From assembly GCA_021816565.1 (NCBI GenBank), contig JAKAXN010000344.1, forward strand, positions 1-5,134: a stretch of 5,134 bases of DNA, read 5' to 3'. The position numbers were made by a program, and so were the translations under genes. The stretch is from Actinomycetes bacterium. GTDB taxonomy: Bacteria; Actinomycetota; Acidimicrobiia; Acidimicrobiales; Palsa-688. Below, in pieces: positions 1-5,134 of this stretch (its first letter is position 1; each line of letters opens with the position of its first letter). The notes below the pieces were generated by a model, which was given only the letters and a program-made list of their open reading frames with translations, was not told the origin of the DNA and did no database searches.

Positions 1-52
1 TGAGCATCACGATGACGCCGAGAACCACGCGGCGGATGAGGAAGCGGATCAC
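1..52 (-). CDS. oppB: OppB/DppB-type peptide ABC transporter permease, N-terminal fragment
   Basis: Only the first 17 codons are present; the gene continues past the left edge of the window. The reading from a GTG start at 52-50 gives MIRFLIRRVVLGVIVML, a short basic stretch running straight into a hydrophobic helix. This is the usual beginning of the OppB/DppB permease, whose first membrane helix starts almost at residue 1. The start is supported by a perfect AGGAGG five bases upstream. The gene lies 9 bases downstream of the OppC-type permease, and the operon otherwise lacks its second permease, so position and sequence agree. In the family this subunit pairs with OppC to form the transmembrane channel. 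The symbol is a family-level name, because the substrate is unknown. Confidence 0.85.
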   Translation of the reverse strand, partial: MIRFLIRRVVLGVIVML

Positions 53-57
53 CGGGG

Positions 58-63
58 CCTCCT
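58..63 (-). promoter_or_regulatory. Ribosome binding site of the OppB-type permease, overlapping the oppC stop codon
   Basis: The minus strand reads TAGGAGG here, with the AGGAGG core five bases before the GTG at 52-50. The TAG stop of the upstream permease (64-62) shares two bases with this core. This strong site decides the GTG start of the downstream gene and suggests that translation of the two permeases is coupled. Confidence 0.85.
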
Positions 64-1024
64 ACTGCCGCTCGAGGCGGGGGTCGAGGGCGTCGCGCAC
101 GCCGTCACCGAGGATGTTGAACGCCAGGGTGGTGATCAGCAGAGCGGCGCTCGGGAACACCAGGAACCACCAGGCCTGCTGGTAGATGTTCTGGGCCTCC
201 GCGATCATCTGGCCCCAGTCCGCCGTCGGAGGCGGGATACCGAGGCCGAGGTACGAAAGCGTGGCCTCGAGGATGATCGTCACCGGTATCAGGAGGGTGG
301 CGTAGACGATCAGCTGCGTCAAGACGTTCGGCAGGATGTCCACGAACATGATCCGCCAGGGGCTGGCTCCGAGCGACCGGGCCGCCTCTATGTACTCCTT
401 CTCCCGGATGGAGAGCACCTGGCCCCGAACGATACGAGCTACGGCGGCCCAGCCGAAGACGGCGATGACGACGATCACGACGGCCAGCCCGGGTCGGGTC
501 ACCGACACCAGTGAGATGGCAAAGAGCAGGAACGGCAGCGACAGCACCAGGTCGACCAGCCGGGCGATGATCGAGTCGACCAGCCCGCCGAAGTAGCCGG
601 CCATCAGCCCGAGCACCGCTCCGATGGCGACGGTGGCGAGCGTGGCCACCACCCCGACGTAGAGCGAGATGCGGGCCCCGTAGGCGATGCGCACGAGGAT
701 GTCGCGTCCCAGGTCGTCGGTGCCGAGGACGAACGTGGCGTTCGGCGCCCTCGGCAGCCCGTAGGTGTTGAGCCCCGTCGTCCGGAACTGCTGGTTGACC
801 CCGTGACCGGTTATGTCGGCGACGACAGGGGCGAAGATCGCCATGAGGATTATCAGCAGGATGACCACGGCCGAGGCGATGGCCGCCCGGTCCTTGCGCA
901 GGCGGCTCCACGCCAGCTGCCACGTGCTCCGACCCTGGATCGAGACCGCAGCGGGCGCGACCTCCGGCGGGACATCGAGTACCAGTTCCGCCGGCGAGGA
1001 CGGCGGCGATCCGGGCATGGTCAT
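62..1024 (-). CDS. oppC: OppC/DppC-type peptide ABC transporter permease
   Basis: This is a 320-residue inner-membrane permease that would form the substrate channel with the OppB-type subunit. After a Pro/Ala-rich cytoplasmic tail (about residues 1-35), a first helix spans roughly 48-69. The family stretch GTDDLGRD follows at 101-108. Further likely helices lie near 120-145, 155-173, 179-196, 237-258 and 286-306, making six in all. The EAA loop that docks to the ATPases is clear: EAA at 213-215, G219, and LPN at 231-233. A typical LGLGIPPP stretch is at 259-266. Length and layout match full-length OppC/DppC. The ATG at 1024-1022 overlaps the stop of the upstream ATPase as ATGA and has GGGAG six bases upstream. 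A second ATG at codon 3 (1018-1016) is possible but less well placed. The family is certain; the choice between the names Opp and Dpp is not. Confidence 0.95.
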   Translation of the reverse strand: MTMPGSPPSSPAELVLDVPPEVAPAAVSIQGRSTWQLAWSRLRKDRAAIASAVVILLIILMAIFAPVVADITGHGVNQQFRTTGLNTYGLPRAPNATFVLGTDDLGRDILVRIAYGARISLYVGVVATLATVAIGAVLGLMAGYFGGLVDSIIARLVDLVLSLPFLLFAISLVSVTRPGLAVVIVVIAVFGWAAVARIVRGQVLSIREKEYIEAARSLGASPWRIMFVDILPNVLTQLIVYATLLIPVTIILEATLSYLGLGIPPPTADWGQMIAEAQNIYQQAWWFLVFPSAALLITTLAFNILGDGVRDALDPRLERQ

Positions 1025-2133
1025 TCGTTACTCCCATCCGTCGGGGCACCGAGACCGACCACCACGTCGCCGGTGCCCGCCTCGGGTTCCACCACTCTTC
1101 TATCCGCTGACAGCGCCGGCCGGGCATCGGCCAGGTTCTCACCGTCGGCCACCGGGAAGTGGCAGGCCGTGAGGTGGTCGGGTCCGTCGCCGAGCCGGGT
1201 GACGAGCTGCGGCTCCTCCTCCGCGCAACGGGCCTGGGCCTTCGGGCAGCGGGGATGGAAACGGCACGCCTTCGGAGGGTGGATGGGCGACGGGACGTCG
1301 CCGGCCAGCACGATCTTCTCCCGCTCCTTCATGGCTCTCGGATCGGGAAGCGGGATGGCCGACAGCAGGGCGTTGGCATAGGGGTGGCGGGCCCGCTGGT
1401 AGACCTCCTCGGAGGGACCGGCCTCCGCCACCTTGCCCAGGTACATCAGCAACAGCCGGTCGCTGACGTGGCGGACCACCGACAGGTCGTGGGAGATGAA
1501 GATGTAGGTCAGCCCCAGCTGCTTCTGCAGGTCCGATAACAGGTTGAGGACCTGGGCCTGTATCGACACGTCGAGAGCCGAGACCGGCTCGTCGCAGAGG
1601 ACGACCTTGGGTCTGAGGGCCAGGGCCCGGGCCACGCCGATGCGCTGGCGCTGCCCCCCGGAGAACTCCGCCGGGAAGCGGTTGTAGTGCTCGGGGTTGA
1701 GGCCCACGAGCTCCATCATCTCCTGGACCTTCCGCTTGCGCTCCTGTCCGCTGGCTATGCCGTGGATGGCGAAGGGGTCACCGATGATCGAGCCCACCCG
1801 CCGCTTGGGGTTGAGCGAACCGTAGGGATCCTGGAAGATCACCTGCATCTCCCGGCGCACCTTCCCCAGCTGGCGGGGCTTGAGCCGGGAGATGTCCTGC
1901 CCTTCGAACTCCACGGTCCCCGACGTGAGGTCGAAAAGGCGGGCCAGGCAGCGGGCCAGCGTGGACTTGCCGCAACCTGTCTCGCCGACCAGGCCCAGGG
2001 TCTCGCCGCGGCGGACCTCGAGGCTCACACCGTCGACCGCGTGGACGACCTCGCGGTTGCGGCGCAGACCCGAGGACTGCACCGGGAAGTGCTTGACCAC
2101 GTCGGTGGCCCGCAGTATGACTTCGCCGCTCAT
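1021..2133 (-). CDS. oppF: OppF/DppF-type peptide ABC transporter ATP-binding protein
   Basis: This 370-residue cytoplasmic ATPase is one of the two motor subunits of the importer. Motifs in order are: Walker [10 protein letters not shown] at 50-58; Q-loop Q101 in FQDP; ABC signature FSGGQRQR at 157-164; Walker B ending in D181 with catalytic E182; D-loop SALD at 185-188; and switch His 215. All are intact, so it should hydrolyse ATP. The C-terminal oligopeptide-transporter module carries four cysteines (C290, C296, C303, C324) in the family spacing. About 46 further residues, polar and of low complexity, follow and look unconserved. The start at 2133-2131 gives [16 protein letters not shown], the normal OppF beginning, and overlaps the OppD stop as ATGA. 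The frame stays open upstream to about 2829, but that part is antisense-free shadow of the OppD gene in another frame and resembles no protein. GGTGG four bases upstream is a modest ribosome site. Confidence 0.95.
   Translation of the reverse strand: MSGEVILRATDVVKHFPVQSSGLRRNREVVHAVDGVSLEVRRGETLGLVGETGCGKSTLARCLARLFDLTSGTVEFEGQDISRLKPRQLGKVRREMQVIFQDPYGSLNPKRRVGSIIGDPFAIHGIASGQERKRKVQEMMELVGLNPEHYNRFPAEFSGGQRQRIGVARALALRPKVVLCDEPVSALDVSIQAQVLNLLSDLQKQLGLTYIFISHDLSVVRHVSDRLLLMYLGKVAEAGPSEEVYQRARHPYANALLSAIPLPDPRAMKEREKIVLAGDVPSPIHPPKACRFHPRCPKAQARCAEEEPQLVTRLGDGPDHLTACHFPVADGENLADARPALSADRRVVEPEAGTGDVVVGLGAPTDGSNE
1031..1035 (-). promoter_or_regulatory. Ribosome binding site of oppC inside the end of oppF
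   Basis: The minus strand reads GGGAG, six bases before the ATG at 1024-1022. It lies in the last codons of the upstream ATPase gene. It favours this ATG over the one two codons later, and with the 4-base ATGA overlap it indicates translational coupling. Confidence 0.6.
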
Positions 2134-3149
2134 CGGGCCACCGTCTCGCCGATGACCCTGGCCCTGGCCTCTTCGCGTTCGGGGCCGGTGTGGGGCAGCC
2201 AGCAGCGGGAGAGGTGCGTGGGAAAGCCCTCCACCGGGGTCAGGTCCGGGTCCTCCCGTCCGCAACGGTCCATCACGTAGGGGCAGCGGGGGCTGAACTT
2301 GCACCCGTTCGGAAGCCGGATGAGGCTCGGGGGCTGCCCGCTGATGGGCTGGAGGCGCTGGCGGGCCCCCCCGTAGGTGGGCAGGGAACGCAGGAGACCC
2401 TCGGTGTAGGGGTTGTGCTGCCGATAGAACAGCCGGTCCCGGTCGGCCGCCTCCATGATGGCGCCGGCGTACATGACGACCACGTCGTCGGCGACCTCGG
2501 CGATAACCCCCAGATCGTGGGTGATGATTATGAGAGCCGTCCCGAACTCCTCCTGCAGCCGCTGCATGACCCTCAGCACCTGGGCCTGCACGGTGACGTC
2601 CAGGGCGGTGGTCGGCTCGTCGGCGATGAGGAGGGAGGGATTGAGCGCCATGGCCATGGCGATCATGGCCCGCTGGCGCATCCCGCCCGAGAACTGGTGG
2701 GGGAAGTCGTCCACCCGCATGTCGGGCCTGGGTATCCCGACCATGCCCAGCAGGTCGACGGCCCGGGCCCTGGCCGCCTTCTTCGACATGTGGGGCTGGT
2801 GGGCCCGGATCATCTCCATGATCTGCCACCCCACCCGGTAGTAGGGGTGGAGGCTGGAGAGGGGGTCCTGGAAGATCATCCCGATCTGCGCCCCCCGCAC
2901 CTGCTCCAGGTCACGCCGTGACATCTTGAGCAGGTCCCGCCCCTGGAAGGTGGCCTCGCCGGTCACCTCCGCCCCCCGGGTGAGGCCCATGATCGTCTGG
3001 GTGGAGACGCTCTTTCCTGAGCCCGACTCGCCGACGATGCCCAGGGTCTTGCCCTTCTCGACCGAGAAGGAGACGCCCCTGACGGCGCTCACCACACCGT
3101 CATCGGTTGCGAACGAAACGTGGAGGTCCTTGACCTCTAGTAGAGACAT
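2130..3149 (-). CDS. oppD: OppD/DppD-type peptide ABC transporter ATP-binding protein
   Basis: This 339-residue cytoplasmic ATPase should pair with the OppF-type subunit. Motifs in order are: Walker A GESGSGKS at 40-47; Q-loop Q94 in FQDP; signature FSGGMRQR at 153-160; Walker B LLIADEPT with D177 and catalytic E178; D-loop ALDV at 182-185; and switch His 211. The signature with Met in place of Gln is usual for the D subunit and helps tell it from OppF. The C-terminal module has four cysteines (C283, C289, C296, C316). In structurally studied members of this family such cysteines bind an iron-sulfur cluster. The start is well fixed: ATG at 3149-3147 gives [13 protein letters not shown], and an in-frame TAA lies at 3161-3159, four codons upstream. 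The only ribosome site seen is a weak AGG about 12 bases away. The gene follows the binding-protein gene after a 131-bp gap with two hairpins and overlaps oppF by four bases. Confidence 0.95.
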   Translation of the reverse strand: MSLLEVKDLHVSFATDDGVVSAVRGVSFSVEKGKTLGIVGESGSGKSVSTQTIMGLTRGAEVTGEATFQGRDLLKMSRRDLEQVRGAQIGMIFQDPLSSLHPYYRVGWQIMEMIRAHQPHMSKKAARARAVDLLGMVGIPRPDMRVDDFPHQFSGGMRQRAMIAMAMALNPSLLIADEPTTALDVTVQAQVLRVMQRLQEEFGTALIIITHDLGVIAEVADDVVVMYAGAIMEAADRDRLFYRQHNPYTEGLLRSLPTYGGARQRLQPISGQPPSLIRLPNGCKFSPRCPYVMDRCGREDPDLTPVEGFPTHLSRCWLPHTGPEREEARARVIGETVAR

Positions 3150-3169
3150 GTCGGCGTCTTACCTAGTCT

Positions 3170-3188
3170 CCCGGGCTCGGAGCCCGGG
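3170..3188 (-). repeat. 19-bp palindrome just upstream of oppD (hairpin or operator-like dyad)
   Basis: CCCGGGCTC and GAGCCCGGG face each other around one central base (9-bp arms; as RNA, an 8-bp stem with a 3-base loop). The 3' arm ends 20 bases before the oppD ATG, just above the weak AGG ribosome site at 3164-3162. It could be an mRNA structure affecting oppD translation, part of an attenuator with the larger hairpin upstream, or a protein-binding dyad. The sequence alone does not decide. The inverted repeat itself is certain. Confidence 0.7.
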
Positions 3189-3214
3189 TCTGCTGCTAAA
3201 TCGGTCTGAGATGT

Positions 3215-3249
3215 GTGGCGGCCCGACGAGAAGTTCGTCGGGCCGCCAC
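3215..3249 (-). terminator. Strong GC-rich hairpin between the binding-protein gene and oppD (attenuator or mRNA-stabilising stem)
   Basis: A perfect 15-bp inverted repeat (arms 3215-3229 and 3235-3249, GTGGCGGCCCGACGA and its complement; 12 of 15 pairs are G-C) encloses a 5-base loop. On the transcribed strand it begins 31 bases after the binding-protein stop codon. No run of U follows; the next bases are ACATCTCAG, with only a short ATTTAG further on, so a textbook intrinsic terminator is not shown. GC-rich bacteria often lack the U tract. The likely role is partial termination, or protection of the upstream mRNA from 3' decay, so that more binding protein than membrane and ATPase subunits is made. 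That is inferred from position and from what is known of other binding-protein-dependent operons. Confidence 0.7.
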
Positions 3250-3280
3250 TTCACTTACTGGCTCGAGCCTTCAGTCTGGC

Positions 3281-5134
3281 CTAGCTGGAGAGCCAAACGT
3301 TGGCCAGGTTGCAGTTCTGCAGGGGCTGGATCATCACGCAGTTGTGAACCTGCGAGCCGCTGATCGAGCCCTCGTTCGGGTCCGAGATCGGGTAGACCGC
3401 GGCCTGCGCCATCACCTGCTGGTCGGCCTGGTGCCAGAGAGAGGCGGCCTCCGACGAGGTGTTCGCAGCCTCGGCCTGAGCGATCAGGGAGTTCACCTTC
3501 GGGTCGTTGAAGAACCCGTAGTTGCTGGAGTTCGGCGGCAGGTTGTTGCCGTTGAACAGCGGCTCGAACCAGGACTTGGCGCCGGTCGGGAACCAGTCCG
3601 GGCCCCAGCCGACCTCGGCGATGTCCCAGGCGCCCTGCTTGGCGGGGGTGCCGGGATTGAGGTACTTGCCGTACACCGTGCCGGTGGGCAGGCCGAGGGG
3701 CTTCAGGGTGATCCCGATCTGGGACAGCTGGGCCTGCAGCGTCTGGAAGTCCTTGTCCTCGGCCGGGCTCTTGCGGTAGAGCATGGTGAGGGTCATGTTG
3801 GACACACCAGCCTGCTTCAGCAGGGACTTGGCCTTGGCCACATCGTAGGGATACGGGTCGAAGTTGGGGCTGGACCCGTCGGTGCCGGGAGCGATGACGT
3901 GGGTCAGCGGCACCTCGATCGTCGGGCCACCGCCATCCTGCAGCAGCTGGCCGCGGTTGATGGCATAGGAGATGGCCTGGCGGACCAGCGGGTTGGACAG
4001 CGCCTTGTTGTTGTTGGGCGAGACGGTGTTGAACACCAGCCACGGGTTGGCCGCGGCCTCGGTCAGCAACTGGAAGCGGGGATCCTTGTTGGCGATCAGC
4101 CCGGGGATGTCCGAGGGCGGAACGTGGACGTCCCACATCATGTCGGCCTGCGGGGAGTTCGTGAGGATCTGCTGGTAGATCCCGGCCGAGTTGCCGGTCT
4201 CCGACACATCGATCTCATTGACGTACGCGTGGTCGACGGGATCCGACGCCTGGGTCCAGGCCGGGTTGCGGGTGAAGACGATCGACTTACCCGGGCTGTA
4301 GGACTGGATCTTGTACGGGCCGTCGGACATGACGGTCTTCCAGGCGTTGGCGCTGGCCGGCACGCTCTGCAGGCTCTCGACCGGGGCCGGGTTGAACGGG
4401 GGCAGAGAGAGAATGCCCGGGAAGTAGTTCGCCGGCTTGGTGAGGGTGAACACGACGGTCAGGGGATCGCTCGGATCGACCTGCACGCCGGAGATCTTGT
4501 TGTTGTTGATGTAGTTCGCCATGGCGGTGGCGTCGGTCGACGACACCTTGGAGAACCCGGCGCAGAACGTCGAGTAACCGGCGAGCACGTCGGCGAAGTC
4601 CGGGCTACCACCGAAGGGGGTGTTGGGGTTGCAGCTGCGCTTCACCCCGCGCACCACGTCGGCGGCAGTGACCTGGCGGGCCGGGGTCGTGTCCCACATG
4701 GCGCCCTTGCGGATGGTCACCGAGTACTTCAGCCCGTTGTCCGAGACCTTCGGAGCGGCGGCGGCGATGTCCGGCACCAGGGTGAAGGTCTTGCACATCT
4801 GGCTCGGATAGGTGTAGAGCGGGCGGTTGTAGAGGTCGTAGGCCAGGTAGTCGAGGGTGTAGTACCCGATGTTGATATCGAGCGCCTCGTCGACGTCGCC
4901 CTGGCCGAGGACCGTCAGCGTGCCACCCGACTTGGGGGTGCCACTGCTGTTGGAATTGTAGATCTGGTTGGGCGGATCTCCGGGGCAGCTGGTGGTGCTA
5001 CCGGTGTTCCCCCCTCCTGAGCCTCCGTTACCGGAGGCGGCGGGCTTGCTGCTGCTGCCACATGCGCTGAGCGCTATGGCCAGCGATCCCACTGCGGCGG
5101 CAACCTGTATGGGCTTCCGCTTGTACCAGTGCAC
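3281..5134 (-). CDS. Family-5 extracellular solute-binding lipoprotein of a peptide ABC transporter (OppA/DppA-like)
   Basis: This 617-residue protein would capture the ligand outside the membrane and deliver it to the permeases. A lipoprotein signal opens it: basic KRK at 5-7, a hydrophobic core at about 11-22, and lipobox LSAC with lipid-bearing C25. A Gly/Ser/Asn-rich linker runs to about residue 48. The mature domain shows family-5 (SBP_bac_5) landmarks: SGGTLTV at 69-75, DGPYKIQSYSPG at 271-282 followed by RNPAW, NPLVRQAISYAINR at 381-394, and YDVAKAKSLLKQAG at 430-443. GWGPDW at 509-514 lies where peptide binders carry an acidic ligand-contact residue. Six further cysteines (50, 114, 168, 191, 599, 608) could form disulfides. 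The GTG at 5134-5132 gives a good signal peptide, but it is the last codon of the window, so an earlier start, the ribosome site and the promoter cannot be seen. The stop is TAG at 3283-3281. The ligand is unknown; peptide is the family default, though relatives also bind nickel, sugars or opines. Confidence 0.93.
   Translation of the reverse strand: MHWYKRKPIQVAAAVGSLAIALSACGSSSKPAASGNGGSGGGNTGSTTSCPGDPPNQIYNSNSSGTPKSGGTLTVLGQGDVDEALDINIGYYTLDYLAYDLYNRPLYTYPSQMCKTFTLVPDIAAAAPKVSDNGLKYSVTIRKGAMWDTTPARQVTAADVVRGVKRSCNPNTPFGGSPDFADVLAGYSTFCAGFSKVSSTDATAMANYINNNKISGVQVDPSDPLTVVFTLTKPANYFPGILSLPPFNPAPVESLQSVPASANAWKTVMSDGPYKIQSYSPGKSIVFTRNPAWTQASDPVDHAYVNEIDVSETGNSAGIYQQILTNSPQADMMWDVHVPPSDIPGLIANKDPRFQLLTEAAANPWLVFNTVSPNNNKALSNPLVRQAISYAINRGQLLQDGGGPTIEVPLTHVIAPGTDGSSPNFDPYPYDVAKAKSLLKQAGVSNMTLTMLYRKSPAEDKDFQTLQAQLSQIGITLKPLGLPTGTVYGKYLNPGTPAKQGAWDIAEVGWGPDWFPTGAKSWFEPLFNGNNLPPNSSNYGFFNDPKVNSLIAQAEAANTSSEAASLWHQADQQVMAQAAVYPISDPNEGSISGSQVHNCVMIQPLQNCNLANVWLSS

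Noticed and set aside
105..1142. A 345-residue minus-strand open frame overlapping oppC
   Set aside because: The translation is Arg/His/Pro/Gly-rich and lacks membrane segments or motifs, whereas the overlapping oppC frame encodes a full permease.
2134..2829. A 232-residue N-terminal extension of the OppF frame
   Set aside because: The frame is open only because of GC-rich codon bias. It overlaps the well-supported OppD gene, its translation is Pro/His/Arg/Gly-rich without motifs, and the normal OppF beginning starts at 2133.
2190..2921. A 243-residue plus-strand open frame opposite oppD
   Set aside because: It is a mirror frame of oppD rich in Gly, His, Val and Pro, with no recognisable family features and no convincing ribosome site.
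3150..3280. A possible internal promoter upstream of oppD
   Set aside because: I searched the minus strand of the gap for -35 and -10 like hexamers with sensible spacing and found no convincing pair. The AT-richer stretch near 3196-3201 is too short to call.
3215..5020. A 601-residue open frame on the plus strand opposite the binding-protein gene
   Set aside because: It is the antisense mirror of a GC-rich gene. Its translation is dominated by Gly, Val, Arg, Leu, Asp and His with no recognisable domain, and its start lies inside the hairpin region. The minus-strand frame has a signal peptide and clear family motifs.
5021..5038. A 7-bp inverted repeat (GCCTCCG, loop TTAC, CGGAGGC) in the binding-protein gene
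   Set aside because: It lies in codons of the Gly/Ser linker, where repetitive GGN codons readily give chance complementarity. Nothing ties it to a regulatory role.

Overview
The window is GC-rich DNA that looks bacterial and most likely comes from an actinobacterium. GC bias in third codon positions is strong, GTG starts are used, and a lipoprotein with a Gly/Ser-rich linker after its lipobox is encoded. Genus and species cannot be told from the sequence. Everything recognisable lies on the minus strand and forms one operon for an ABC importer of the oligopeptide/dipeptide (Opp/Dpp, nickel/peptide) family.

In transcription order, from high to low coordinates, the layout is as follows. First comes a family-5 solute-binding lipoprotein (5134-3281, GTG at the window edge). 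A 131-bp gap (3280-3150) follows and holds two strong inverted repeats. Next are the OppD-type ATPase (3149-2130), the OppF-type ATPase (2133-1021), the OppC-type permease (1024-62), and the first 17 codons of an OppB-type permease (52-1), which runs off the left edge. The D/F and F/C junctions are 4-base ATGA overlaps. At the C/B junction the stop codon of C sits inside the Shine-Dalgarno sequence of B. There is no plus-strand gene and no gene-free stretch longer than 131 bp.

The parts would work as one machine. The lipoprotein captures ligand outside the membrane, OppB and OppC form the channel, and OppD and OppF are the two motor subunits. Both ATPases keep every catalytic motif and the four-cysteine C-terminal module. 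The ligand is probably a peptide, but this is inferred from family only.

I see no novel system here; it is a complete-looking, ordinary transporter operon. The points most worth a second look are the tandem hairpins between the binding-protein gene and the rest of the operon, the A-D-F-C-B gene order, the intact four-Cys motifs in both ATPases, and the six non-lipid cysteines of the binding protein.
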